A stretch of 64,000 bases of DNA, taken from CAWABB01 sp963780165. Its GTDB lineage: Bacteria > Bacteroidota > Ignavibacteria > UBA10030 > UBA6906. The first letter of the stretch is position 1. Each line of letters opens with the position of its first letter. Shown here one piece after another: positions 29,210 to 38,329 of the stretch. The translations under genes and the position numbers were made by a program. Location: contig CAWABB010000001.1 of assembly GCA_963780165.1 (NCBI GenBank), positions 620,001-684,000 on the forward strand, read 5' to 3'. The notes beneath the pieces are model-generated. The model was not told the DNA's origin and made no database searches. It was given only the letters and a program-made list of their open reading frames with translations.

Positions 29210-31324
29210 TCAGGCTTCCTGCTCTTTCTGCTTGTTCTTCTCGGACGCGGCGATCACCTTCTCCGCCTGGTCGCGCGGGACTTCCTCGTAATGTGACATC
29301 GTCGAGCTGAAAATTCCCCGTCCGCCCGTCTTCGAGCGGAGCACGGTCGCGTAGCTGTGCAGCTCCGCTGCCGGGACCTGCGCACGAATCACCTGATATC
29401 TTCCTGCCACTTCCATACCGGAGATCTTTCCGCGCCGCGAGGAGAGATCGCCCATCACGTCACCCATCGTGTCCTCGGGGACGCGCACCTCGACGTTGTA
29501 AATCGGCTCCAGCAGCACCGGCTTGGCTTCCATGAAGCCCTTCTTGAACGCCTGCGACGCGGCGATCTTGAACGCCATTTCGGACGAGTCCACGTCGTGA
29601 TACGATCCGTAGTGCAGCGCCACCCGCACGTCCACCACCGGATACCCGGCGATGACGCCGTCCTTCATCGTCTCCACCACGCCCTTCTCCACCGCCGGAA
29701 TGTAGTTCTTCGGCACGACGCCGCCAACGATCTCGTCCAGGAACTCGAACCCCTGTCCGCGCTTCATGGGCTCGAGGCGGAGGTGTACGTGGCCGTACTG
29801 TCCGTGGCCGCCCGTCTGCTTCTTGTGCTTGTACTCGGCGTCCTTCACGATGCCTTTGATGGTCTCGCGGTACGGCACTTTCGGCTCGACCATGTCGACG
29901 TCGACGTTGTAGCGCTGCTTCAGGCGGCGCACCACGACGCCGAGGTGCAGCTCGCCCTGCCCGCTGATCACCGTCTGATGCAGCTCAGGATCGACGCGGA
30001 ACAGGAACGTGGGATCTTCCTGGTGCAGCGAGTGCAGACCGGTCGAGATCTTGTCTTCGTCGCCCTTCGACTTCGGAATGATCGCCGAGTGAAACACGGG
30101 ATCGGGGAACTTGATGGCGGGATAGACGATCGGAAACGCCTTGCTGCTCAGCGTGTTGTTCGTGTGCGTGTCTTTCAGCTTCACGACTGCGCCGATATCC
30201 CCGGCGGCGAAGCGTGGCGATTCCTTGCGGTCCTTACCGCTCATGGAGAAGATCTGCGCGAGCCGCTCGGGCTTCCCGTTGGCCTCGTTCACCAGGTCCA
30301 TGCCTGCGGTGATCGTGCCGGTGCCGACGCGGAAAAACGAGAGCTCGCCGACGTGCGACTCGGAGACGGTCTTGAACACGAACAGCGAGGGCGGACCCGC
30401 GGGATCCGGTTTCGCGACGACGTCCTTGCCCGCATCGCCATTGCCGCCCGCCGGGATGACGCCGTGCAGATCGCCCATATCGGCGGGGGTCGGGGCGTAT
30501 TCGCCCAGGAAGTCGAGCACGCTGGAGACACCGACGTTCAGCGTGGCCGAACAGCACAGGACGGGGATGACGGAGCGCGACCGGATGCCGGCCCGCAGCC
30601 CCTGACGGATCTCCTGCTCGGACAGACCTCCCTGCTCGAGGTACTTGTTCAGCAAGGCTTCGTCGGTCTCTGCGATCGACTCAAGTACCGCCTGATACAT
30701 CTCTTTTGCTTTTCCGGCCGCTTCGGCGGGGATGTCAAGCTCGGTGTACTTGCCGTTCCCACCCGGCGTGAACTTCAGCAGCTTCATCCGCACGATGTCC
30801 ACTACCCCGTCGAACCCGAGCCCCTGCTTCAGCGGGAACTGCACCGGGATGACGTCATGGCTGATGCTCTCGTGCGCATGACTCACGGCCTTCTCGAAGT
30901 CCGCGTTCTCGTGGTCCAGCTTGTTCACGACCAGGACGAGGCCGTTGCCGTATTCCTCGGCATACTTCACGGCGACCTCCGTCCCGACCTCCACACCTTC
31001 CACCGCCTTCAGCACCACCAGGGCGAAGTCGGCGACGCGCATGGAGGCCTTCACCTCGCCGGTGAAGTCCATGTAGCCCGGCGTGTCGAGCAGATTGAAC
31101 TTGTTCCCCTTCCACTCGGCAACGAGGAGCGACGTGTTGATCGAGATCTGCCGTTCGATCTCGTCGGGATGGTAGTCCGAGACGGTGTTCCCGTCCTCCA
31201 CACGCCCCTGGCGGGTGGTTGCGCCGGCCGCGTAGAGCATGGCTTCGGCGAGCGATGTCTTTCCGGCACCTCCGTGGCCGATCAGGGCTACGTTGCGGAG
31301 ATGGTCCGGGGTGTATTCCTTCAT
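29210..31324 (-). CDS. fusA2: Elongation factor G-like GTPase (EF-G2 type)
   Basis: The 704-residue protein has the five domains of EF-G. G1 is GHGGAGKTS, not the GHIDAGKTT-like loop of the canonical factor, G3 is DTPGY and G4 NKLDHE. Domain IV has KKQTGGHGQYGHVHL and the C-terminal domain GDLSSRRGKISGMEV. This G1 form marks the EF-G2 paralogue, whose role in translation or ribosome recycling is less clear than that of FusA. It does not sit in a str operon (no rpsL, rpsG or tuf), which supports the paralogue call. Confidence 0.88.
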   Translation of the reverse strand: MKEYTPDHLRNVALIGHGGAGKTSLAEAMLYAAGATTRQGRVEDGNTVSDYHPDEIERQISINTSLLVAEWKGNKFNLLDTPGYMDFTGEVKASMRVADFALVVLKAVEGVEVGTEVAVKYAEEYGNGLVLVVNKLDHENADFEKAVSHAHESISHDVIPVQFPLKQGLGFDGVVDIVRMKLLKFTPGGNGKYTELDIPAEAAGKAKEMYQAVLESIAETDEALLNKYLEQGGLSEQEIRQGLRAGIRSRSVIPVLCCSATLNVGVSSVLDFLGEYAPTPADMGDLHGVIPAGGNGDAGKDVVAKPDPAGPPSLFVFKTVSESHVGELSFFRVGTGTITAGMDLVNEANGKPERLAQIFSMSGKDRKESPRFAAGDIGAVVKLKDTHTNNTLSSKAFPIVYPAIKFPDPVFHSAIIPKSKGDEDKISTGLHSLHQEDPTFLFRVDPELHQTVISGQGELHLGVVVRRLKQRYNVDVDMVEPKVPYRETIKGIVKDAEYKHKKQTGGHGQYGHVHLRLEPMKRGQGFEFLDEIVGGVVPKNYIPAVEKGVVETMKDGVIAGYPVVDVRVALHYGSYHDVDSSEMAFKIAASQAFKKGFMEAKPVLLEPIYNVEVRVPEDTMGDVMGDLSSRRGKISGMEVAGRYQVIRAQVPAAELHSYATVLRSKTGGRGIFSSTMSHYEEVPRDQAEKVIAASEKNKQKEQEA

Positions 31325-31438
31325 AATGGTCTTTCAACCTCCATGTGGTTCCGCGGCGTGGCCGGCGGCAGGGACCGCCGGTCGATGCTGGGTGGTAAAG
31401 AACTCGTGGTGCAGCGTGCGGGGCAGCGCGAGGCCCGC

Positions 31439-31831
31439 TCAGGCACGCAGGCGCTGAACGAACGTGCGCGCACCCTTGATGACAGCGGCAACAGTCCCGA
31501 GGCTTTCGAGAAGCGGCCCCTCGACTCTGGCCTGGACGCGGCGCTCCATGTCGACGATGTTGTCGGCGATGGCCTTGACAGAAGCGAAACTATCTGATAT
31601 CGCCTGCACCTGGTCTTCGACGTGCTCGGTCATCCCCTTCACGCGGGTGGTGATCGCCTCCATGTTGTCCAGCACCGGGATCGCGCGCCCGCTGATTTCA
31701 CGGATGTCACGCTCCACCACGGTGACGAAATCCTTCAGGCGGATGACGAGAACGATCATAGCGATGCACAGCGCTGAGAGCGAAAGGAGGGCGAGGATCT
31801 GCACGGTCAGCAGAAGCGTGTCCACAGACAT
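31439..31831 (-). CDS. DUF948-like small membrane protein
   Basis: The 130-residue product has one N-terminal transmembrane helix (ILALLSLSALCIAMIVLVI) and then a long helical, coiled-coil-like region (RDIREISGRAIPVLDNMEAI, VEDQVQAISDSFASVKAIAD). This is the layout of DUF948 proteins, often found beside YtxH proteins, as here. The function is unknown; general-stress roles are suggested for relatives. It follows the YtxH gene by 39 bp. Confidence 0.65.
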   Translation of the reverse strand: MSVDTLLLTVQILALLSLSALCIAMIVLVIRLKDFVTVVERDIREISGRAIPVLDNMEAITTRVKGMTEHVEDQVQAISDSFASVKAIADNIVDMERRVQARVEGPLLESLGTVAAVIKGARTFVQRLRA

Positions 31832-31870
31832 GTCCTCAGGGAAGAGTGGTCGATACGCGTGAGAACGACA

Positions 31871-32266
31871 TCAGGAGCGGCGCCGTTCGTCCTTGAAGGC
31901 CTCCACACCGGCGCGCACCGCGTTCTTGATGCGACCCGCCTCGTCCGCCATACCCGTCGCCTTCGACTTTGCATCCACCAGGACGCGATCGGCATCCTCG
32001 AGCAGCGTGCCAGCTTTGCTCTTGGCGTCGGTGATCAACTCATCGGAGCGCTTCTTCGCTTCGGTGACGATCTCGCCGGCCCGCCGCTGAACCGAGCCGA
32101 TATACTCATCGGCGCCCTCCAGCAGGTCGTCGGCCTTCGTCTTCAGGTCCGCGCGGAGTTCTTTCCCCGTCTTCGGAGCGTAGAGCAGCGCAATTGCGGC
32201 GCCCACGATGCCTCCGGTTACGAGCCCGATCATCAGGCCCTTCATCATGCCAGTGTTCTCAGCCAT
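31871..32266 (-). CDS. YtxH-domain protein
   Basis: The 131-residue product begins at the ATG at 32266, preceded by GAGGGTGG. The first 35 residues have the YtxH pattern: MMKGLMIGLVTGGIVGAAIA followed by LLYAPKTGKELRADL, a single membrane helix and the basic APxSGKE-type turn. The remainder is a long charged helix. Such proteins are associated with the envelope and general stress in other bacteria; no biochemical function is known to me. It probably forms a two-gene unit with the DUF948-like gene. Confidence 0.85.
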   Translation of the reverse strand: MAENTGMMKGLMIGLVTGGIVGAAIALLYAPKTGKELRADLKTKADDLLEGADEYIGSVQRRAGEIVTEAKKRSDELITDAKSKAGTLLEDADRVLVDAKSKATGMADEAGRIKNAVRAGVEAFKDERRRS

Positions 32267-32344
32267 AGCCACCCTCTCGAATGCACACAGGATATAAAGT
32301 CAGTATAGGAAGTTGCCCCCGAAAAAGCAACCAACTGCGGAGGG

Positions 32345-32378
32345 CAGAAAACGCGCATCCCGCCATGCGGCGGGATGC
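32345..32378 (-). terminator. Intrinsic terminator after the bS22-like gene
   Basis: GCATCCCGCC and GGCGGGATGC form a perfect 10-bp stem with a four-base loop, followed on the minus strand by GCGTTTTCT. It lies seven bases after the stop of the mini ribosomal-protein gene. Confidence 0.85.
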
Positions 32379-32384
32379 GGCGGA

Positions 32385-32480
32385 CTACCGGATCTTCTTC
32401 TTGTGACGCATCTTTCTCAAACGCTTCTTCCGTTTGTGCGTCGCCATTTTGTGGCGCTTGCGCTTCTTACCACTTGGCAT
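32385..32480 (-). CDS. AURKAIP1/COX24-type mini ribosomal protein (bS22-like)
   Basis: This 31-residue, strongly basic protein (MPSGKKRKRHKMATHKRKKR then LRKMRHKKKIR) has a strong Shine-Dalgarno (GGAGG) and its own terminator, so it is a real gene in spite of its size. The KRKKRLRKMRHKK core matches the AURKAIP1/COX24 domain found in mitochondrial mS38 and in tiny small-subunit proteins of Bacteroidota; the actinobacterial bS22 is a functional parallel. A position on the small ribosomal subunit is inferred. Confidence 0.85.
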   Translation of the reverse strand: MPSGKKRKRHKMATHKRKKRLRKMRHKKKIR

Positions 32481-32506
32481 GTGTCTGCCTCCTTGTTGAT
32501 CTGACG

Positions 32507-33271
32507 CTACTGTGTGACTGAATGCTGTTCCAGAATCCTCTTCGCGCGCGTCCCCAGGTCGGACGTGGGGTTCAATTCCACGGCACGCTTGAACCACCTG
32601 TTGGACGACTCCAGGTCGCCCATCGTCAGTGCGACGATGCCGAGGTTGAACGCCGCGGGCTGATGGTCGGGGCGCTTCTTCAGCGCCAGCTCCATCTCTT
32701 TCTTCGCACTTTCAAGCAGGCGGGCGCCCCCCGCGGTATCGACCTTCCCCAGTTCGTAATAGCAGACGCCCATATCCACGCGTGCATCCGGGTTGTCCGG
32801 CTCGATCGCCAGATACCGCTCGTACACCTCGATCGCCCGGGCATATGCCCCGTTGTCATGGAGCCCGTTGCCCAACCGCAACAACGCGTCCGCGTCCTTC
32901 GGGTTGGCGGCCACGGCCTGCTCCAGAGGGGCGAGGTTCACGCGCGGAGCCTGCTGCATCATCGCCGGCGGAACCTGCTGCTGAGCAACGGGCTGCACGC
33001 TCACGTGATCCCGCTGCAGCTCCGTATACACGAAGAACGCAACCAGGGCGATCACCGCGAGGCCGGCAACGACCTGCCACGGCTCGAACCGCTTCGGCGT
33101 ACCCTCCCGCCTCCGGGGTTCCGACACCGGCACGGTCTGCGGCGACTTCGACCGGTCCGCACGGCTCTTCGCCTGCTTCCGCTCGATGGCGGCGCCGCAA
33201 CCCGGGCAGATCGCGTCCACCACCGACAGCTCCGCACCACACTCGCTGCAGACGAGCTTTGCGTGCGCCAT
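32507..33271 (-). CDS. Membrane protein with zinc ribbon and TPR repeats
   Basis: The product of about 254 residues starts at the ATG that shares one base with the stop of the HU/IHF gene (TGATG). An N-terminal zinc ribbon has two CxxC pairs (CSECG, CPGCG). After a basic linker comes one transmembrane helix (VVAGLAVIALVAFFVY). The C-terminal half has tetratricopeptide repeats (NPKDADALLRLGNGLHDNG, YARAIEVYERYLAIEPDNPD, HQPAAFNLGIVALTMGD). Such proteins serve as scaffolds; the partner is unknown. It is translationally coupled to the HU/IHF gene and 26 bp before the bS22-like gene. Confidence 0.82.
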   Translation of the reverse strand: MAHAKLVCSECGAELSVVDAICPGCGAAIERKQAKSRADRSKSPQTVPVSEPRRREGTPKRFEPWQVVAGLAVIALVAFFVYTELQRDHVSVQPVAQQQVPPAMMQQAPRVNLAPLEQAVAANPKDADALLRLGNGLHDNGAYARAIEVYERYLAIEPDNPDARVDMGVCYYELGKVDTAGGARLLESAKKEMELALKKRPDHQPAAFNLGIVALTMGDLESSNRWFKRAVELNPTSDLGTRAKRILEQHSVTQ

Positions 33272-33567
33272 CACAGACCCTTCGCCTGCATGGTGTCGTT
33301 CACCAGCGTCTTCACTTCCTTCGACACCTTGAAGAGCGGCACCCAGTGCTCGCCGACGAGCACCTGCTCGCCGGTCCGGGGATTGCGGGCGACACGGCCC
33401 TTGCGCTTCTTCACCTTGAAGCTGCCGAACCCCCGGATCTCGATGTTCTTCCCTTCCTTCAAGGCGTTGATGACGGTGGAAATAAAACCGTCGACGACAG
33501 CCTCGGTCTCCACCTTCGTCAGACCCGTTGCGGTGGCGATCGTATCCACGATGTCGGCCTTCGTCAA
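33271..33567 (-). CDS. HU/IHF-family DNA-binding protein
   Basis: The 98-residue protein has the whole HU fold: TKADIVDTIATATGLTKVE, the core IEIRGFGSFKVKKRKGR, the DNA-intercalating arm ARNPRTGEQV and a C-terminal helix. The GEHWVPLFKVSKEVK tail leans to the IHF type, but HU and IHF cannot be separated safely. It bends DNA and compacts the nucleoid. It uses a TTG start codon with the strong site GGAGACGAGGAC before it. It heads a unit with the zinc-ribbon TPR gene. Confidence 0.93.
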   Translation of the reverse strand: MTKADIVDTIATATGLTKVETEAVVDGFISTVINALKEGKNIEIRGFGSFKVKKRKGRVARNPRTGEQVLVGEHWVPLFKVSKEVKTLVNDTMQAKGL

Positions 33568-33633
33568 GTCCTCGTCTCCTCTTTGATGAGTGTGGGGATG
33601 ATCTCGAACGCTACGCTGAGGGCACGCAGCCCC

Positions 33634-34539
33634 TCACGGTCTCGCCAGGCGATACGACACCACCGGGGCGTCAAGCAGCTCACGTCGCAAGTCGGCAACC
33701 GTCTCGCCGAAATCGCCGAACCACCTGTCGATCACCGATCTCCGCTTCCGCTCGCGAACGATCGACGGTTTACCTTCGATGCCTCCGAGCCCCGCGGCGA
33801 TGGTGATGGCGTCTTCATACGTCCCGAGCGTATCCACCAGCCCGAGGTCAAGCGCCTGCTCGCCCGTGAAGACGCGCCCGTCCGCCAGCCCGACGGCCTC
33901 GTCGTGCGTCAGCCCGCGCTCGTCCTCCACCACGCCGATGAATTGACGGTGCACATCGTCCATCAACGCCTGAAAGTATTCCTTGTCGACATCGGTCATC
34001 TTCCGGGTCGGGGATCCGGCGTCCTTCAGACGCCCTGCCTTGATCGTGTTCACGTCGATCCCGAGCTTTGCCAGCGCGTCCTTGAACTCCATGAATTCCG
34101 AAATCACCCCGATGCTGCCGGTGAGCGTCCCCCGGTTCGCGACGATGAGCGACGCGCCGCACGACACATAGTACCCCCCGCTGGCCGCCAGTGAGCCCAT
34201 CGACACGACAACCGGCATTCCGCCGTCGCGGGTCTTGCGCACCTCTTCGTAAATCTCCTGGCTGGCCACCACGCCGCCGCCGGGAGAGTCCACACGGAGC
34301 AGAATCGCGCGGATGCCGTCGTCTTCACGATACCGCTTGAGCTGGCGGACCATGGTTTCAGATTCCATGATCACGCCCTTGAGCTCGACAACGGCGATCT
34401 CTCCGCCCGATCCGGTCGACGTCGTTTCCATGTCCTCGGATCCGGGCCGAATCATGGAGTAAAAGAGTAGGGAAAAGCCGACTGCGAGAATGGCAAGAAT
34501 CGCCACGAAGAGCAGGAACCAGCGGGTGGACCTGGACAT
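33634..34539 (-). CDS. sppA: Signal peptide peptidase SppA
   Basis: The predicted 301-residue protein starts MSRSTRWFLLFVAILAILAV, a membrane anchor. It has the catalytic serine in MGSLAASGGYYVSCGA and the catalytic lysine in IKAGRLKDAGSP, the Ser-Lys dyad of the short, single-domain SppA type. LTGSIGVISEFMEFK is also conserved. It degrades signal peptides and membrane protein fragments left after secretion. No Shine-Dalgarno is seen before the ATG at 34539; an upstream TTG at 34590 is possible but less likely. Confidence 0.93.
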   Translation of the reverse strand: MSRSTRWFLLFVAILAILAVGFSLLFYSMIRPGSEDMETTSTGSGGEIAVVELKGVIMESETMVRQLKRYREDDGIRAILLRVDSPGGGVVASQEIYEEVRKTRDGGMPVVVSMGSLAASGGYYVSCGASLIVANRGTLTGSIGVISEFMEFKDALAKLGIDVNTIKAGRLKDAGSPTRKMTDVDKEYFQALMDDVHRQFIGVVEDERGLTHDEAVGLADGRVFTGEQALDLGLVDTLGTYEDAITIAAGLGGIEGKPSIVRERKRRSVIDRWFGDFGETVADLRRELLDAPVVSYRLARP

Positions 34540-34618
34540 GGACGGGCCGCGGCTGTAAGTTGTTGATATGATTAGCGATATTACGAACAAATGGGACGAA
34601 TGTCAATGCGGGAGCAAT

Positions 34619-34664
34619 GGAAAAGGCCCCGCCGCCGCTGATTCCTGCAGCGGAGACGGGGCCC
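34619..34664 (-). terminator. Intrinsic terminator downstream of lon
   Basis: On the minus strand GGGCCCCG with an inner CCGCTG pairs with CAGCGG and CGGGGCC, then TTTTCC follows. It lies about 200 bp after the lon stop and before sppA, so it separates the two units. The spacer 34540-34862 otherwise holds only the dispersed element. Confidence 0.7.
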
Positions 34665-34783
34665 TGACCTCACCCTTCGAGCCGACGACTGGCGTCAGCC
34701 GGGCCGCAAATGACCGGCCGACCCTCCGATGACCACCCTAAACCGCCCCTGACGGGGCACTGGTGCCACTCCAACCGAACCCT

Positions 34784-34867
34784 TATGCGGAGCCATGTGT
34801 TGTTGATCGTTGGAACGCGCACTGCGCCCATTCGTCTGTATGACCGACTACTCGACGGGGCACTAGT
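34784..34867 (+). repeat. Dispersed VGTRT element, copy 2
   Basis: It shares GTTGGAACGCGCACT and GACGGGGCACTAGT with the copies at 21.9 and 55.9 kb and is the most divergent of the three. One frame reads VGTRTAPIRLYDRLLDGALV without a stop. Its last bases, CACTAGT, contain the stop codon of lon on the opposite strand. Confidence 0.75.
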
Positions 34868-37274
34868 TTGCAGCGACCGCATCCAGAGCGAGATCCTCGA
34901 CCGCCTGGCGCCTGGATTCCTCCTCGCTCAGCAACGCACGGTCCACCACTTCGCTCATCTCCTTAACGAAGATGAATTCTGCAGCCTCGGGACCGGACCG
35001 GACTGACTCCGGAATCTCCTCCAGGTCCCTTCGGTTCCTCTCGGGGAGAATGATGGTCCGCAGGCCGGCCCGGTGCGCGGCGATCGTCTTCTCCTTGATG
35101 CCGCCGACCGGCAATACCGCTCCGCGCAGGGTGATCTCTCCCGTCATCGCAAGGTCGTTCCGCACGAGGCGGCCCGTCAGCAGGGACGTGAGCGCGACCA
35201 GCATCGTGACCCCGGCGGACGGTCCGTCCTTCGGGATCGCCCCCGCCGGCACGTGTACGTGAATGTCCGCGTCCGACCGGAAGTCGGGCGAAATCCCCAG
35301 CGCCGTCGCGTGCGACGCGATGAAGCTCAACGCCGCCTGAACCGACTCCTTCATCACGTCGCCGAGCTGACCGGTGAGAATGAGGTTCCCCTTCCCCTTC
35401 ATCTTCGTCGCCTCGATGAAGAGGATGTCGCCGCCGACCGGCGTCCACGCGAGACCCACCGCGATCCCGGGGCGGTTGATCCGTTCCTTCACGTCCGGGA
35501 AGAACTTCTGCGCACCGAGATACTTCGAGAGCGCCTCGCGCGTTACATGGGTCTTCTCCGCCTTCCCCTCCGCCACTTCACGAGCGATCCCGCGCACCAC
35601 CGTCGCGATGTTGCGCTCGAGATTTCGCACGCCGGCCTCGCGGGTGTAGCCCGAGATGATCCCGTGCAGCGCGCCGTCGTCGAACTCGGCCCGGTCGGTG
35701 TCCAGACCATGTTCGCGTACCTGTTTCGGAACGAGAAACGACTTCGCGATGTGTACCTTCTCGTCCTCGACGTAGCTCGGGATGTCGATGACTTCCATCC
35801 GGTCGCGCAGCGCCGCAGGGATCGGCTCTATCATGTTCGCGGTCGCGATGAACATCACCTTCGAGAGATCGAACGGGATCTCCAGGTAATGATCGCTGAA
35901 TGAGAAGTTCTGCTCGGGGTCGAGCACCTCCAGCAACGCGGCCGACGGGTCACCGCGAAAATCCTGGCCGACCTTGTCGATCTCGTCGAGCATGAAGACC
36001 GGGTTGGCGGACCCTGCCTTCTTGAGACCCTGGATGATCCGACCCGGGAGCGCGCCGATGTACGTGCGCCTGTGCCCGCGGATCTCCGCCTCGTCGTGCA
36101 CGCCGCCAAGGGAGATTCGCACGAACTTCCGCCCGAGCGCGGCGGCGATCGAGCGGCCGAGCGAGGTCTTGCCGACGCCCGGAGGGCCGACGAAACACAT
36201 GATCGGTCCGCGCATGTCGTTCTTCAGCTTCCGCACCGCGAGATACTCGAGAATGCGCTTCTTCACCTTCTCGAGGCCGTAGTGGTCCCGCTCAAGCGTT
36301 GTCCGCGCGGCCGGGATGTCCAGTGTGTCCTGCGTGAACGTGGTCCACGGAAGATCCAGGATCCAATCGAGATACGACCTGGCCACGGTGTATTCCGCGG
36401 AGGCGGGATTCATCTGCGAGAGCCGCTTGAATTCCTTGTCGGCGACCTTCCGGGCTTCCTCCGTCAGCCCGGCCTCCTCGATGCGCTTCCGGAGTTCCTG
36501 CAGATCAACGTTCCCCTCCTCTTCCCCCAGCTCCTTCTTGATGGCCTTCATCTGCTCGCGGAGGTAGTACTCCCGCTGGGTCTTCGTTATCCCGTCCTGC
36601 ACCTCGGACTGGATCTTGCTGCCAAGCTCGAGCGTCTGAACCAGCTTCGCCAGGAGCCGCGTCAGGATTTCCATCCGCTTCCGGAGGCTCAGCGCTTCCA
36701 GAATCGGTTGTTTTTCGGCCACCGGGGCAGGAAGCATGGAGGCGATCAGGTCGGCCGAGGCTGCCTGGGATTCGGTGTTCAGAATCAACGAGAACTGCTC
36801 CTCCGACAGGTTCGGCGACAGCTCCACTGCATGCCTGAACTGACTCTTCAGGTTCGTCGCCATCGCGTCGATCTCCATCCCCGACTCCGACGGCTCCTCG
36901 CACTGGCGGACGACCGCACGGAGGTACGGCTCCGCGTGGAGGATTGACAGAATCTGCACCCGGCCGATCCCCTGCGCAAGCACGCTCCGCGTGCCATCCT
37001 GCATCGTGAACGTCTTCAGGATCTTCGCAAGCGTCCCGAACCAGTGAATATCCTTTTCGGTAGGGCTGTCAACGGACGCGTCCGTCTGCGCCACGATCAC
37101 GATCAGGCCTTCATCCTTCACCGCTTCCTCGACGGCCGCAAGCGTGCTCGGGCGGCCGACCGACAACGGGGTGACCTGGTGTGGGAAGAACACCGAGTTT
37201 CTGAGCGTTAAGACCGGCAGCGCCTGGGGCACCGCAAGTGGGGTGGATGACTGCTCTTTCTTGGATCGTGCCAT
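34863..37274 (-). CDS. lon: ATP-dependent protease Lon
   Basis: The 803-residue protein has the N-terminal substrate domain (LTLRNSVFFPHQVTPLSVGR), a coiled-coil region, the AAA+ module with Walker A GPPGVGKTSLG and Walker B VFMLDEIDK, and the protease domain with catalytic serine in PKDGPSAGVTML and lysine in GGIKEKTIAAHRAG. It is of the bacterial LonA type. It degrades misfolded and regulatory proteins. It lies directly after three hsp20 genes on the same strand with 145 bp between, so it could be part of the heat-shock unit. The stop codon lies inside a repeat element. Confidence 0.97.
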   Translation of the reverse strand: MARSKKEQSSTPLAVPQALPVLTLRNSVFFPHQVTPLSVGRPSTLAAVEEAVKDEGLIVIVAQTDASVDSPTEKDIHWFGTLAKILKTFTMQDGTRSVLAQGIGRVQILSILHAEPYLRAVVRQCEEPSESGMEIDAMATNLKSQFRHAVELSPNLSEEQFSLILNTESQAASADLIASMLPAPVAEKQPILEALSLRKRMEILTRLLAKLVQTLELGSKIQSEVQDGITKTQREYYLREQMKAIKKELGEEEGNVDLQELRKRIEEAGLTEEARKVADKEFKRLSQMNPASAEYTVARSYLDWILDLPWTTFTQDTLDIPAARTTLERDHYGLEKVKKRILEYLAVRKLKNDMRGPIMCFVGPPGVGKTSLGRSIAAALGRKFVRISLGGVHDEAEIRGHRRTYIGALPGRIIQGLKKAGSANPVFMLDEIDKVGQDFRGDPSAALLEVLDPEQNFSFSDHYLEIPFDLSKVMFIATANMIEPIPAALRDRMEVIDIPSYVEDEKVHIAKSFLVPKQVREHGLDTDRAEFDDGALHGIISGYTREAGVRNLERNIATVVRGIAREVAEGKAEKTHVTREALSKYLGAQKFFPDVKERINRPGIAVGLAWTPVGGDILFIEATKMKGKGNLILTGQLGDVMKESVQAALSFIASHATALGISPDFRSDADIHVHVPAGAIPKDGPSAGVTMLVALTSLLTGRLVRNDLAMTGEITLRGAVLPVGGIKEKTIAAHRAGLRTIILPERNRRDLEEIPESVRSGPEAAEFIFVKEMSEVVDRALLSEEESRRQAVEDLALDAVAAN

Positions 37275-37419
37275 GCTCTCTCTTTTCTCCGTTCAATACC
37301 GCTTCTGCGGGCGCATCTGCCCCCCCGCTCCGTGGGACCGGGGGGGAGGATCTCTCAAGACACAGCGGAGCCCCGGCCCCGCCGGAGCTCCGCATGTCAC
37401 GCTGCGCACCGTGGTGCGC

Positions 37420-37890
37420 TTACTTCACCGTCACGTCGATCTGCTTCGGCCTGGCGTCCTCGGCCTTCGGAAGCGCGATCGTCAGGATGCCGTCCGCAAA
37501 CGTCGCCTCGATCTTCTCGGATCGTACCGACGACGGGAGCGTGAACGAACGCTGGAACGTCCCGTACATCCGCTCGACACGATGGACACTGTCCTTCTTT
37601 GACTCCTTCTCCTGCTTCTTCTCGCCTCGGATCGTCAGGACGGAATTCTCCATCGTGATCTTCACGTCGTCCTTCTTCACGCCGGGAAGCTCAAGCTTTA
37701 CCGAAAATCCATGTTCATCCTCGGTGATATCGGTCGCCGGCGACCAGACGGCAGGAGCGAGGCTCGTGTCCTCGTTCCATCCGCTCCGGAAGAAGCTGTC
37801 GAACATGCGGTTGATCTCCCGCTGGATATTCAGGACATCCGACGGGAAGGTCGGCAGATCGCGTGCTTGACTCCAACGTACCAGTGACAT
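37420..37890 (-). CDS. Small heat-shock protein Hsp20 (third of cluster)
   Basis: The 156-residue protein starts at MSLVRWSQARDLPTFP, with the strong site AGGAGG upstream. The alpha-crystallin domain spans about residues 48-150: PATDITEDEHGFSVKLELPG, VKITMENSVLTIRGEKKQ, RSFTLPSSVRSEKIEATFAD and GILTIALPK. It binds unfolding proteins to keep them refoldable. It is the last and closest to the class A pattern of three co-oriented hsp20 genes, 30 bp after the previous one. Confidence 0.95.
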   Translation of the reverse strand: MSLVRWSQARDLPTFPSDVLNIQREINRMFDSFFRSGWNEDTSLAPAVWSPATDITEDEHGFSVKLELPGVKKDDVKITMENSVLTIRGEKKQEKESKKDSVHRVERMYGTFQRSFTLPSSVRSEKIEATFADGILTIALPKAEDARPKQIDVTVK

Positions 37891-37920
37891 AGTCGTTCCT
37901 CCTTTCTGCATTGCTTCAGG

Positions 37921-38319
37921 TTACTGAATACGAATCTCCTTCACCTTGAGCGCGTCGCTCTTGTGGAGCGTGACCGTCAGGACGCCATCGTCATAGGCGG
38001 CATCCACGCGCTCGCGCTCGATCCCGTTCCCGAGCGAGAATTCCCGCTCATACCCGGTGCCGCGCATCTCGCTGTACAGAACGGTCTCGCCCTGCCGTAC
38101 GGTGTCGGCAATCGAGGCGCGCACGTGCAACGCTCCACCCTCGAGCTTCACCGAGATCGTCTCCTTTGCGGCGCCCGGGATGTCAAGGCGCAGCACGTAC
38201 GTGTCCGGCGTTTCGATCACGTCTACTGCCGGGACAAGCAGACGCTGTTCTGCGTCAGGGCGGGTCCGGAGACCCTGCTCGTGTGAACGGTTTGTCACGA
38301 CTTCGTTATGGCGTGTCAT
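37921..38319 (-). CDS. Small heat-shock protein Hsp20 (middle of cluster)
   Basis: The 132-residue protein has a good ribosome-binding site (AAGGAG). It has a short N-terminal arm and then an alpha-crystallin domain (VPAVDVIETPDTYVLRLDIP, ISVKLEGGALHVRASI, EREFSLGNGIERERVDAAYD and GVLTVTLHK). It ends without the usual IxI tail apart from EIRIQ. It is shorter than its neighbours and the most divergent, so it may work as a partner in mixed oligomers; that is an inference. Confidence 0.93.
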   Translation of the reverse strand: MTRHNEVVTNRSHEQGLRTRPDAEQRLLVPAVDVIETPDTYVLRLDIPGAAKETISVKLEGGALHVRASIADTVRQGETVLYSEMRGTGYEREFSLGNGIERERVDAAYDDGVLTVTLHKSDALKVKEIRIQ

Positions 38320-38329
38320 AGGTGTCTCC

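Noticed and set aside
29357..31597. Long plus-strand reading frame opposite the EF-G-like gene
   Set aside because: It is antisense to a fully conserved GTPase gene and has the composition of a codon shadow in GC-rich DNA; the same holds for other long antisense frames opposite secA, metH and lon.
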